This document shows positions 1 through 7,472 of a stretch of 10,464 nt of DNA, piece after piece. A program made the position numbers and the translations under genes. Origin of the DNA: an uncultured Limnohabitans sp. (lineage in GTDB: Bacteria > Pseudomonadota > Gammaproteobacteria > Burkholderiales > Burkholderiaceae_C); contig NZ_CALBEX010000572.1 in assembly GCF_937889215.1 (NCBI RefSeq), forward strand, positions 1-10,464. Reading direction: 5' to 3'. The notes under the pieces were generated by a model. That model saw only the letters and a list, made by a program, of their open reading frames with translations. It had not been told where the DNA came from and ran no database searches. Numbering within the stretch: position 1 is the stretch's first letter; each line of letters starts with the position of its first letter.

Positions 1-33
1 TGCTTCTGAACTCAAAAATAACATTCCATCGAT

Positions 34-64
34 TGCGGGCTGGTGCTTGGTGTACAAGCCCGCA
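34..64 (-). terminator. candidate terminator hairpin after the methyltransferase operon
   Basis: Perfect 8-bp inverted repeat: TGCGGGCT at 34-41 and AGCCCGCA at 57-64, with a 15-base loop. It lies about 40 bases beyond the methyltransferase stop codon. Read on the minus strand, a T-rich run (TTATTTTT) follows roughly 10 bases after the stem. That is further away than in a classical intrinsic terminator, so the stem is certain but the function is only likely. Nothing else is recognisable in bases 1-104. Confidence 0.4.
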
Positions 65-104
65 GCGGGTCAGGCCAATGCAGCGGGTGCGCGGCGATCG
101 CGCC

Positions 105-650
105 TCAAGTGGCGTGCAATGGCCAGCGCTGCACAGCACCCGAAAGGGCGGGGCGCACGGCCACAATGCGCTGCACAAAGCGCTCGGGGGTGGCTTCAAA
201 ACCGTCCTCGTAGGCCACGGTGCGCAAGCCTTGGGTGAGGCTGAGCAACTCGCCCGCTTGCAACAAAAAGTCGGGCCGAGACGGTTTGCCCACGGTTTCG
301 TTGCCAGCGGCAAAGGTTTCATAAATCAACACGCCGCCGGGCGCCACACTGTCCACCAGCGTGGGCAGCAGCGCTCGCCACAAATAATGGGTGACAAGCA
401 CACAGCCAAAGCGTTGCCCGCTGAAGGGCCAGGGGCCATTTTCAATGTCGGCGCAAGTGACCGGGCCAAAGGCTTGGGCCAAAGCCACCGCTTCGGGGTT
501 GCGGTCGACACCGATGACCTGGTGGCCACAAGCCGCCAGGTAGCGCATGTGACGACCCGCGCCGCAAGCCACATCGAGCACGGTGCTGCCCGGTGCGATG
601 AGGTGAGACCAGCGTTGTAGCCAAGCGGAGGGGTTTTCCGTGCCGTGCAT
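105..650 (-). CDS. class I SAM-dependent methyltransferase (TehB-like)
   Basis: A 181-residue cytosolic protein with a Rossmann-type S-adenosylmethionine fold. Motif I is DVACGAGRH at residues 26-34. The acidic residue that would bind the ribose of SAM is D49 in VIGVDRN. D68 sits in the motif II region, and the strand after PGG (residues 104-110) reads VLIYETFA. The stretch GNETVGKPSRPDFLL (116-130) resembles proteins often annotated as TehB-like or simply as SAM-dependent methyltransferases. The substrate cannot be told from sequence. The ATG at 650 gives a standard N-terminus with motif I at the usual distance. No strong Shine-Dalgarno is seen. The gene starts 18 bases after the microprotein stop and is probably the last gene of the MFS operon. 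The family call is strong; the role is unknown. Confidence 0.88.
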   Translation of the reverse strand: MHGTENPSAWLQRWSHLIAPGSTVLDVACGAGRHMRYLAACGHQVIGVDRNPEAVALAQAFGPVTCADIENGPWPFSGQRFGCVLVTHYLWRALLPTLVDSVAPGGVLIYETFAAGNETVGKPSRPDFLLQAGELLSLTQGLRTVAYEDGFEATPERFVQRIVAVRPALSGAVQRWPLHAT

Positions 651-668
651 GTGGGGGAGGCTTTCAGG

Positions 669-788
669 TCAAAAACACGACCACAGCTGTTCGGACAGCA
701 TGATCATGACGTCGGGCTTGGCATAGAGGCCAAACGTCAGGCCCAAGGCGATGGCGGCCAGCAGCACAGTCGTTCGGGTCTGGTTCAT
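669..788 (-). CDS. 39-residue single-pass membrane microprotein coupled to the MFS gene
   Basis: A 39-codon reading frame whose ATG (788-786) overlaps the TGA of the MFS transporter (787-785) in an ATGA arrangement, the classical sign of translational coupling. The protein begins MNQTRTTV. A hydrophobic stretch at about residues 8-23 (VLLAAIALGLTFGLYA) is long enough for one membrane helix or an uncleaved signal anchor. The tail reads KPDVMIMLSEQLWSCF, and the positive residue near the N-terminus suggests an N-in orientation. I do not recognise a named family, though I have an impression of similar small proteins in related bacteria. A role as a small accessory subunit of the transporter is inference. 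It could also be a coupled frame of no function, but the overlap and the membrane-like composition argue for a real gene. Confidence 0.62.
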   Translation of the reverse strand: MNQTRTTVLLAAIALGLTFGLYAKPDVMIMLSEQLWSCF

Positions 789-1996
789 GCGGGCTGTGGC
801 GTGTTGCGGTGGATGGGGCTTTCGCGTACGGGCAAATTGACCAAGGCTGCAAAAATACCCAAGGCAATGGCCAGGTACCAAACGATATCGTAGCTGCCGG
901 TTTTGTCATACAAATACCCGCCCAGCCAGACGCCCATGAATGAGCCAATTTGGTGGCTGAAAAAGATAAACCCGCTGAGCATGGACAAATGCGCCACGCC
1001 AAAAATCTGCGCCACTGCAGCGTTGGTAGGCGGCACGGTGGACAGCCAAAGCAAGCCCATGACGCCCGAGAAGATGTAGACGCTGGTGGGCGTGAGCGGG
1101 GCCAACAAAAACAAGGTGATCGCCACCGAGCGGGCCAAGTAGATGAAGGCCAGGATGTTTTTCTTGGCCATTTTTTGGCCCAAGGTGCCCGCGATGTAGG
1201 TGCCGAACACGTTGAACAACCCAATCAGCGCCAGCGCATAACTGGCCACCTGGGGGGCCAGGCCGTGGTCTTTGAGGTAGCTGGGCATGTGAACGCCAAT
1301 GAAAACGACCTGAAATCCGCACACAAAATAGCCCGCCATGAGCAGCTGAAAACTGGGGTATTTGAAGGCTTCTTTCAGGGCTTGGCCAATGGTTTGGTCG
1401 CGCTTGACCTGACCGGGCGCGTTCAGAGCCGGCTCGCGCAGGCCCCAAGCCAAGGGGATGATCAGCATCGCGGCGGCCGCCAAAATGACCAATGCGGTTT
1501 GCCAGCCCATTTGGCTGATCAGCAGGCCCTCGACGGGGACCATCAAAAACTGGCCAAAGCTGCCTGCCGCTGCCGCCACGCCCATGGCCCAGGAACGGCG
1601 CTCTGCGGGCACGTTGCGGCCAATCACACCGTAAATCACGGCGTAGGTGGTGCCCGCTTGCGCGGTGCCGATGATCACACCGGTGAACAAGGCGAACACC
1701 CACGGGTCGGTGGCCCAAGCCATGCCCATCAGCCCAACGCTGTAGATCACAGCACCGAGTGCGATGACCCGAAAGGCCCCAAAAAGGTCGGCCACCATGC
1801 CCGCAAAAATGCCCATGAAACCCCAGGACAGGTTCTGGATGGCCATGGCGAAGGCAAATTCTTGGCGGCCCCAGCCTTGGGTCTGGGTGATGGGCTGCAG
1901 CCACAGGCCAAAGCCGTGGCGGATGCCCATGGACAGGGTCACGATGGCCGCGCCGCAGATGAGCACCTGGGTGAGAGACAGGGGTTTGTTTTGCAT
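785..1996 (-). CDS. major facilitator superfamily transporter (OFA/monocarboxylate-like)
   Basis: A 403-residue inner-membrane secondary transporter with the usual length and about 12 hydrophobic helices. The first helix region is LICGAAIVTLSMG (12-24). The loop between helices 2 and 3 carries an MFS motif A variant, GMVADLFGAFR (66-76), with G66, D70, G73 and R76. A charged central loop (about 190-210) divides the two six-helix halves. The amphipathic start followed by RHGFGLWLQPI resembles MFS proteins related to oxalate/formate and monocarboxylate carriers. The substrate is not determinable. The ATG at 1996 gives a short cytosolic N-terminus; its only Shine-Dalgarno-like bases (AGG) lie right against the start. 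It is the first gene of a minus-strand operon and is divergent from parE. The reading frame is intact throughout. Confidence 0.9.
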   Translation of the reverse strand: MQNKPLSLTQVLICGAAIVTLSMGIRHGFGLWLQPITQTQGWGRQEFAFAMAIQNLSWGFMGIFAGMVADLFGAFRVIALGAVIYSVGLMGMAWATDPWVFALFTGVIIGTAQAGTTYAVIYGVIGRNVPAERRSWAMGVAAAAGSFGQFLMVPVEGLLISQMGWQTALVILAAAAMLIIPLAWGLREPALNAPGQVKRDQTIGQALKEAFKYPSFQLLMAGYFVCGFQVVFIGVHMPSYLKDHGLAPQVASYALALIGLFNVFGTYIAGTLGQKMAKKNILAFIYLARSVAITLFLLAPLTPTSVYIFSGVMGLLWLSTVPPTNAAVAQIFGVAHLSMLSGFIFFSHQIGSFMGVWLGGYLYDKTGSYDIVWYLAIALGIFAALVNLPVRESPIHRNTPQPA

Positions 1997-2105
1997 CCTG
2001 CGACTTTAACCAATTGCTTGGGCTTCAGCCGTCTCGCAAATGCCTCGGTCATTTGTTGCCGTGCAACCACTGTCTTTGTATCCAGTAAGCCTGCGCAAAT
2101 CCCAC

Positions 2106-2111
2106 TACAAT
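2106..2111 (+). promoter_or_regulatory. candidate -10 element of parE
   Basis: TACAAT matches the sigma-70 -10 consensus in five of six positions and lies only 8 bases before the parE ATG. No good TTGACA-like hexamer is present 16-18 bases upstream. Between this box and the ATG there is no purine-rich ribosome binding site (the bases are CCGCCACC). If the box is used, transcription would begin at or within a few bases of the start codon. Confidence 0.4.
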
Positions 2112-2119
2112 CCGCCACC

Positions 2120-4132
2120 ATGGTCACCCAATCAACTGTCAAAACCTCCAGCGAATATTCCGAAGGCTCGATTCGAGTCCTCAAAGGACTGGAGCCAGTC
2201 AAGCAACGCCCGGGCATGTACACCCGCACCGACAACCCGCTGCACATCATCCAAGAAGTGCTGGACAACGCCGCCGACGAAGCGCTGGCGGGTTACGGTA
2301 AAAAAATCAAAGTCATCTTGCACTTGGATGGCTCGGTCAGCATCGAAGACGATGGCCGGGGCATTCCGTTTGGACTGCACCCTGAAGAAAAAGCGCCCGT
2401 GATCGAGCTGGTGTTCACCCGTTTGCATGCGGGCGGCAAGTTTGACAAGGGCAAGGGCGGGGCTTACAGCTTCTCGGGCGGTTTGCACGGCGTGGGCGTG
2501 TCGGTGACCAACGCGCTGTCCAAGCGCTTGGAAGCCACCAGCTACCGCGAGGGCCAAGTGGCGACACTGGTGTTCTCGGGTGGTGACGTGACCGAGCCTT
2601 TGGTCACCCGCAAAGCCAATGAAGGTGACCGCAACGTCTCGGGGGAGGGCCCCCGAGACCGCAAACAAGGCACCACTGTGCGCGCCTGGCCCGACGCCAA
2701 ATACTTCGAATCCAGCGCCCTGCCCATGAACGAGCTGACGCACCTGCTGCGCAGCAAAGCGGTGCTGATGCCGGGCGTGACGGTGACTTTGGTGAATGAA
2801 AAAACCAAGGAAACCCAGCAGTGGCAATACAAAGCCGGGCTGCGCGACTACCTGACGCAAACCCTGAACGGCGATCCGGTCATCCCGCTGTTTGAAGGCG
2901 AAGGCTTTGCCGATGCCAACCACGACAGCTTCGCCGAAGGCGAGGGTGCTTCGTGGGCTGTGGCCTTCACCGAAGACGGCGCACCGGTGCGCGAGAGCTA
3001 CGTGAATTTGATCCCCACCAGCGCGGGCGGTACACACGACAGCGGCTTGCGCGACGGCCTGTTCACCGCCGTCAAAAGCTTCATCGAGCTGCATGGTTTG
3101 CTGCCCAAGGGCGTCAAGCTCATGCCCGAAGACGTGTTTGCCCGCGCCAGCTATGTGCTGAGCGCAAAAGTACTCGACCCTCAGTTTCAGGGCCAGATCA
3201 AGGAACGGCTGAACTCGCGTGACGCGGTCCGGCTGGTGTCCAGTTTTGTACGTCCGGCGCTCGAACTCTGGCTCAACGAGCATGTGGATTACGGCAAAAA
3301 GCTGGCCGAACTGGCCATCAAGGCCGCGCAAACCCGCCAAAAAGCGGGTCAAAAGGTGGAGAAGCGCAAGAGCTCCGGTGTGGCCGTGTTGCCCGGAAAA
3401 CTGACCGACTGCGAGAGCAAAGACATCTTGCACAACGAGGTGTTTTTGGTCGAGGGCGACTCGGCTGGCGGCAGCGCCAAAATGGGCCGCAACAAAGAAT
3501 GCCAGGCCATCTTGCCCCTGCGCGGCAAAGTGCTCAACACCTGGGAAGTGGACCGCGACCGCTTGTTTGCCAACAACGAAATCCACGACATCTCGGTGGC
3601 CATGGGTGTGGACCCACACGGGCCGAACGACAACCCCGACATGAGCAACCTGCGCTACGGCAAGGTCTGCATCTTGTCGGACGCGGACGTGGACGGCTCG
3701 CACATCCAGGTGCTCTTGCTGACTTTGTTCTTCCGCCATTTCCCCAAGCTCATCGAAACCGGTCATCTGTACGTGGCGAGGCCACCGCTGTTCCGGGTCG
3801 ATGCGCCTGCACGCGGGAAAAAGCCCGCTTCCAAAGCCTATGCGCTGGACGAGGGCGAGCTCACCGCCATCATCGACAAGCTGCGCAAAGACGGCGTCAA
3901 AGAAGGCGGCTGGAGCATCAGCCGCTTCAAGGGCTTGGGCGAGATGAGCGCTGAGCAGCTGTGGGACACCACGCTCAACCCCGACACGCGTCGCCTGCTG
4001 CCCATCGAGTTGGGCCCGCTGGACAACGCAGGCACCGAAAACCTGATGATGCAACTGATGGGCAAAGGCGAAGCCGCCGCCCGCCGCGAGCTGATGGAGC
4101 TGCACGGCGACAGCATCGAAATCGATGTGTGA
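2120..4132 (+). CDS. parE: DNA topoisomerase IV subunit B (ATPase subunit)
   Basis: A 670-residue GHKL ATPase subunit of topoisomerase IV, which pairs with ParC to separate linked daughter chromosomes. ATP site: EVLDNAADEALAG begins with E46 and includes N50. DDGRGIP is at 77-83 and the glycine-rich lid GLHGVGVSVTNALS is at 121-134. The Toprim domain carries EGDSAGG (E445), PLRGK (466-470) and the metal-binding DADVDG (D521, D523, D525). The typical C-terminal stretch FKGLGEMSAEQLW follows. The ParE call rather than GyrB is supported by the absence of the long GyrB insertion, a length near E. coli ParE (630) and the parC neighbour. The frame stays open upstream to 950, but that part lies antisense to the MFS gene, and conserved ParE sequence begins after the ATG at 2120. 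A 10-residue insertion in the N-terminal domain (about residues 173-182) is described separately. Confidence 0.96.
   Translation: MVTQSTVKTSSEYSEGSIRVLKGLEPVKQRPGMYTRTDNPLHIIQEVLDNAADEALAGYGKKIKVILHLDGSVSIEDDGRGIPFGLHPEEKAPVIELVFTRLHAGGKFDKGKGGAYSFSGGLHGVGVSVTNALSKRLEATSYREGQVATLVFSGGDVTEPLVTRKANEGDRNVSGEGPRDRKQGTTVRAWPDAKYFESSALPMNELTHLLRSKAVLMPGVTVTLVNEKTKETQQWQYKAGLRDYLTQTLNGDPVIPLFEGEGFADANHDSFAEGEGASWAVAFTEDGAPVRESYVNLIPTSAGGTHDSGLRDGLFTAVKSFIELHGLLPKGVKLMPEDVFARASYVLSAKVLDPQFQGQIKERLNSRDAVRLVSSFVRPALELWLNEHVDYGKKLAELAIKAAQTRQKAGQKVEKRKSSGVAVLPGKLTDCESKDILHNEVFLVEGDSAGGSAKMGRNKECQAILPLRGKVLNTWEVDRDRLFANNEIHDISVAMGVDPHGPNDNPDMSNLRYGKVCILSDADVDGSHIQVLLLTLFFRHFPKLIETGHLYVARPPLFRVDAPARGKKPASKAYALDEGELTAIIDKLRKDGVKEGGWSISRFKGLGEMSAEQLWDTTLNPDTRRLLPIELGPLDNAGTENLMMQLMGKGEAAARRELMELHGDSIEIDV
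2627..2664 (+). repeat. palindromic 30-base in-frame insertion in parE with 8-base flanking repeats
   Basis: GACCGCAA occurs at 2627-2634 and again at 2657-2664, exactly 30 bases apart. Between and partly overlapping the second copy is a perfect hairpin: arm GTCTCGGGGG at 2636-2645, loop AGGG at 2646-2649, arm CCCCCGAGAC at 2650-2659. Removing one 30-base unit restores GDRKQGTTV in the protein, which lines up with the GKRNTGTSV region of E. coli ParE as I recall it. The insertion adds NVSGEGPRDR and keeps the frame. No second copy of the palindrome is visible in this window. The structure is certain; an origin as a small mobile palindrome is inference. Confidence 0.8.
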
Positions 4133-4187
4133 CCTACAAAACCATGGCCATGACTTCCTGCGCTGACGCGCATGTCAATCCTTCGCT
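4133..4187 (+). promoter_or_regulatory. parE to Bro-N spacer with palindrome and small hairpin
   Basis: This 55-base spacer contains the 10-base perfect palindrome CATGGCCATG (4143-4152). It also contains a 5-bp hairpin, TGCGC at 4159-4163 and GCGCA at 4168-4172, around the loop TGAC. Either could be an operator or a weak attenuator. No LexA-type box (CTGT, 8 bases, ACAG) is seen, although E. coli dinD is SOS-controlled. There is no T-run, so parE transcription probably reads through. Confidence 0.25.
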
Positions 4188-4973
4188 ATGACAGCACCTC
4201 AACCCGTCAAACTGTTTGAGTCCACCCGCGTGCGCTCGCATTGGGACGCCGTGCAGGAGAAGTGGTATTTCTCTGTGGTGGATGTGGTGCAGGTGCTGAC
4301 CGACAGCACCATTCCCAAACGCTATTGGAGCGATTTGCGTCGCAAGCTGGAGAAGGAATCAGGTCAACCGTACGAAGAAATCGTACGCTTGAAAATGCCC
4401 GCTGCCGACGGACGTTTGCGTGAAACCGATGCCGCCGATGTGCCCACACTCTTGCGCCTGATCCAGTCCATCCCCTCACCCAAGGCCGAGCCATTCAAGC
4501 GCTGGCTGGCCAAGGTGGGCCATGAGCGGATGCAAGAGATGGCGGACCCCGCGCAAAGCCTGGACCGCGCTCGTGAGAACTGGCAAAAACTGGGGCGCAG
4601 CGACAAGTGGATTCAGCAGCGCATGACCGGTCAAGAAACCCGCAACAAGCTGACCGATTATTGGAAAGAAAGCGGTGTTGAAAAGTCGGATGAATTCGCA
4701 CTGTTGACCAACATCATTCACCAAGAATGGACGGGCTTGAGTGTGCAGGCGCACAAGTCGCTCAAGTCTTTGAAAACGCAGAACTTGCGTGACCACATGA
4801 ATGAGGCAGAGCTGATCTTCACCGCATTGGCCAAACGCGCCAAAGACGATTTGGAAAAACGCACGGGGCAAAAAGTGGTGACGGGCAGTAACTTTTTGCC
4901 GCCCGGCAAATCAATGTCCACCCAACTTGCCGCTACACCCGAACGTAAACGCAACAATTCTCAGAAAAAATGA
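4188..4973 (+). CDS. Bro-N domain / DinD-like protein within the parE-parC locus
   Basis: A 261-residue protein of the phage antirepressor-like Bro-N family. The Bro-N domain covers about residues 8-115, with [15 protein letters not shown] (26-40) and the family signature [17 protein letters not shown] (95-111). The C-terminal half (about 145-235) holds [12 protein letters not shown] and [21 protein letters not shown], which resemble the second half of E. coli DinD (DNA-damage-inducible protein D). Bro-N domains bind DNA in baculovirus and phage proteins; the chromosomal family has no settled function. Family members I recall carry about 30 more residues between FTALA and the final AK..LE..TG segment; here these join directly at residue 215. 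The gene starts 55 bases after parE, and its TGA overlaps the parC ATG. A sample at 4681-4740 has 27 G+C of 60, against 40 of 60 at 5701-5760 in parC, which fits later acquisition. No strong Shine-Dalgarno is seen. Confidence 0.85.
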   Translation: MTAPQPVKLFESTRVRSHWDAVQEKWYFSVVDVVQVLTDSTIPKRYWSDLRRKLEKESGQPYEEIVRLKMPAADGRLRETDAADVPTLLRLIQSIPSPKAEPFKRWLAKVGHERMQEMADPAQSLDRARENWQKLGRSDKWIQQRMTGQETRNKLTDYWKESGVEKSDEFALLTNIIHQEWTGLSVQAHKSLKSLKTQNLRDHMNEAELIFTALAKRAKDDLEKRTGQKVVTGSNFLPPGKSMSTQLAATPERKRNNSQKK

Positions 4974-7339
4974 CCGACTTGCTGACCCCTGAAACTTCAC
5001 AGCAACCTGCTGCCCCAGAAGGCGACCACCTGGGTGCCTACGCCCAGCGGGCTTACCTTGAATACGCGCTGTCTGTCGTCAAAGGCCGCGCCTTGCCCGA
5101 TGTGTGCGACGGCCAAAAGCCGGTGCAGAGGCGCATTTTGTATTCGATGGACCGCATGGGTTTGTCGTACAGCGGCCCCAACAACAACACCGCTGCCAAG
5201 CCCGTCAAAAGCGCCCGCGTGGTGGGCGATGTGCTGGGCCGTTACCACCCGCACGGTGACACGGCGGCTTACGACGCGCTGGTGCGCATGGCGCAAGACT
5301 TTTCGCAGCGCTATCCGCTGATCGATGGCCAGGGCAACTTTGGCAGCCGTGACGGCGACGGCGCGGCCGCTATGCGTTACACCGAAGCGCGCTTGTCGCG
5401 CATCACCAGCTTGCTGCTCGACGAGATCGACATGGGCACGGTGGACTTCATCCCCAACTACGACGGCTCCACCGAAGAGCCGCGCCAGTTGCCTGCGCGC
5501 TTGCCCTTCAGCTTGCTCAACGGGGCCAGCGGCATTGCCGTGGGTCTGGCCACCGAGATCCCCAGCCACAACCTGCGCGAAGTGGCCGACGCTTGTGTCG
5601 CTTTGATCCGCAACGACAAGCTGAGCGACAGCGAGCTGATGGCCATCATCCCCGGCCCAGACTACCCCGGTGGCGGCCAGATCATCAGCCCGGCCAGCGA
5701 CATTGCCGACGCGTACCGCACGGGTCGCGGCAGCCTCAAAGTGCGTGCCCGCTGGAAGATCGAAGACCTGGCCCGTGGCCAATGGCAACTGGTGGTGACC
5801 GAATTGCCGCAAGGCGTCAGCTCGCAGCGCGTGCTCGAAGAGATCGAAGAGCTCACCAACCCCAAGGTCAAAGCCGGTAAAAAAGCCCTCAGCGCCGACC
5901 AAGTGTTGCTCAAAGCCAGCATGCTGGCCGTGCTGGACGTGGTGCGCGACGAATCGAGCAAAGACGCCGCCGTGCGATTGGTGTTCGAGCCCAAAACCAG
6001 CCGCATCGAACAGAGCGAACTCATCACTGCCTTGTTGGCGCACACCAGCTTGGAGACCTCCGCGCCGATCAACATGACGTCCGTGGGCATCGACGGCAAA
6101 CCGATTCAAAAATCGCTGCGCCAGATGCTGGTGGAGTGGATCAGCTTCCGCCAGACCACCATCACCCGCCGCAGCCAGCACCGCCTGAACAAAGTGCTGG
6201 ACCGCATCCACATTCTGGAAGGCCGTCAACTGGTGTTGCTGAACATTGACGAGGTGATCCGCATCATCCGCCAGAGCGACGAGCCCAAGCCTGCGCTGAT
6301 CGAGTTTTTCAAACTCAGTGACCGCCAGGCCGAAGACATCCTTGAGATTCGACTGCGCCAACTGGCCAGGCTCGAAGCCATCAAGATCGAGCAAGAGCTG
6401 AGTGAGCTGCGCGGCGAGCAGGGCAAGCTGGAAGAAATTCTGGGCAGCCCCGCCGCGCTGCGCCGCCTGATGATCAAGGAGATCGAAGCCGACGCCAAGA
6501 CCTTTGCCGACCCACGCCGCACGCTGATCCAGGAAGAGAAAAAGGCCGTGGCCGAAGTCAAGGTGGTGGACGAACCCGTGACGGTGGTCGTGTCGGAAAA
6601 AGGCTGGGTGCGTGCCCGCACCGGCCACGGCCATGACGCCACCAGCTTCGCCTTCAAGGCGGGTGACGGCTTGTATGGCACCTTTGAGTGCCGCACGGTG
6701 GATCAGCTCATCATCTTTGGCAGCAATGGCCGCATCTACAGCGTGCCCGTGGCCACGCTGCCCGGCGCACGCGGCGACGGCCAGCCGGTGACCACGCTGA
6801 TTGAGCTGGAACCCACCACGCAAATTGCCCACTATTTTGCAGGCCCGGTCAACGCCACGTTGCTGCTCAGCGGCTCCGGCGGTTACGGTTTCATGGCCTC
6901 GGTCGAGAACATGATCTCGCGCAACAAAGCGGGCAAGGCCTTCATCAGCTTGGGCGAGGGCGAAACCGTGTGCGTGCCCAGCCATGTGAGCGGCAGCAGT
7001 GCCACTGTGCCCGCCGACAAACAGCCCATGCCCGCAGCCATCAGCGTGTGCTGCGCCAGCACGGGCGGTCGTGTGCTGACCTTTGAGATCAGCGAACTCA
7101 AGACCATGGAAAAAGGCGGCCGGGGCCTGATGCTCATCGACCTGGAAGCCAAAGACAGCCTAGCGGGTGCGGCGGCTTACACCCGCAGCGTGAAGATTGA
7201 AGGCATTGGCCGCGGCGGTAAAGAGCGCGAAGAAACGCTCGAAATCCGCAGCCTGAACAACGCCAAAACTGCCCGCGCCAAAAAAGGCAAAGTGGCGGAC
7301 TTGGGCTTCAAGCCCAGCCGCGTCACGCGGTTCGAGTGA
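4970..7339 (+). CDS. parC: DNA topoisomerase IV subunit A (cleavage subunit)
   Basis: A 789-residue type IIA topoisomerase subunit that cuts and rejoins DNA; with ParE it forms the decatenase. The breakage-reunion domain carries [20 protein letters not shown] (92-111) and the catalytic tyrosine Y137 next to R136 in [19 protein letters not shown] follows in the tower region. A coiled-coil region (about 440-490) precedes the C-terminal beta-pinwheel domain. There is no GyrA box (QRRGGKG); the nearest sequence is EKGGRGL at 714-720, so ParC rather than GyrA is supported, as is the adjacent parE. At the quinolone-contact positions equivalent to E. coli ParC S80 and E84 there are T98 and D102. The ATG at 4970 overlaps the preceding stop in ATGA, indicating translational coupling to the Bro-N gene. 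Confidence 0.95.
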   Translation: MTDLLTPETSQQPAAPEGDHLGAYAQRAYLEYALSVVKGRALPDVCDGQKPVQRRILYSMDRMGLSYSGPNNNTAAKPVKSARVVGDVLGRYHPHGDTAAYDALVRMAQDFSQRYPLIDGQGNFGSRDGDGAAAMRYTEARLSRITSLLLDEIDMGTVDFIPNYDGSTEEPRQLPARLPFSLLNGASGIAVGLATEIPSHNLREVADACVALIRNDKLSDSELMAIIPGPDYPGGGQIISPASDIADAYRTGRGSLKVRARWKIEDLARGQWQLVVTELPQGVSSQRVLEEIEELTNPKVKAGKKALSADQVLLKASMLAVLDVVRDESSKDAAVRLVFEPKTSRIEQSELITALLAHTSLETSAPINMTSVGIDGKPIQKSLRQMLVEWISFRQTTITRRSQHRLNKVLDRIHILEGRQLVLLNIDEVIRIIRQSDEPKPALIEFFKLSDRQAEDILEIRLRQLARLEAIKIEQELSELRGEQGKLEEILGSPAALRRLMIKEIEADAKTFADPRRTLIQEEKKAVAEVKVVDEPVTVVVSEKGWVRARTGHGHDATSFAFKAGDGLYGTFECRTVDQLIIFGSNGRIYSVPVATLPGARGDGQPVTTLIELEPTTQIAHYFAGPVNATLLLSGSGGYGFMASVENMISRNKAGKAFISLGEGETVCVPSHVSGSSATVPADKQPMPAAISVCCASTGGRVLTFEISELKTMEKGGRGLMLIDLEAKDSLAGAAAYTRSVKIEGIGRGGKEREETLEIRSLNNAKTARAKKGKVADLGFKPSRVTRFE

Positions 7340-7371
7340 TCAGGGCGGAGTGATGTTTTTTTAAGCACGCC

Positions 7372-7403
7372 CCGCCAGCCCTTGTGTGTTGGGGCTTTGG
7401 CGG
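7372..7403. terminator. imperfect hairpin between convergent genes
   Basis: CCGCCA at 7372-7377 pairs with TGGCGG at 7398-7403. Next to it GCCC (7378-7381) pairs with GGGC (7392-7395), leaving a TT bulge and a 10-base loop. A seven-T run lies upstream at 7356-7362 rather than after the stem, so this is not a textbook intrinsic terminator for parC. It may act on one or both of the converging transcripts. Confidence 0.33.
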
Positions 7404-7414
7404 CTTGTCCCTGT

Positions 7415-7453
7415 ATTTGTCCACAGCTTTGGGCATGGGGTTTGGGGACAAAT
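7415..7453. repeat. 8-bp inverted repeat in the parC/DUF1993 intergenic region
   Basis: ATTTGTCC at 7415-7422 and GGACAAAT at 7446-7453 form a perfect 8-bp stem with a 23-base interior. TTGTCC also occurs at 7405-7410, 12 bases before its second copy at 7417-7422. No T-run follows on either strand. It lies between convergent genes, so a role in transcript-end formation or mRNA stability is more plausible than a promoter operator. Confidence 0.4.
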
Positions 7454-7472
7454 CAAGCTTGAAGCCGCCCGC

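Noticed and set aside
950..2119. A 390-codon open extension in frame with parE
   Set aside because: It runs antisense through the MFS transporter gene, has no family resemblance, and ParE homology begins just after the ATG at 2120.
2132..4105. A 657-codon open frame antisense to parE
   Set aside because: It mirrors parE codon bias in GC-rich DNA; its translation is rich in His, Gln, Val and Ala with no domain or ribosome binding site.
4133..4187. A LexA box before the DinD-like gene
   Set aside because: No CTGT-N8-ACAG pattern is present, so SOS control cannot be claimed from this sequence.
4997..6985. A 662-codon open frame antisense to parC
   Set aside because: Same codon-bias shadow effect; the composition is repetitive and no family is recognisable.
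7302..7330. Two short palindromes at the end of parC as a terminator
   Set aside because: TGGGCTT/AAGCCCA and CCGCG/CGCGG lie inside the coding sequence and are not followed directly by a T-run.
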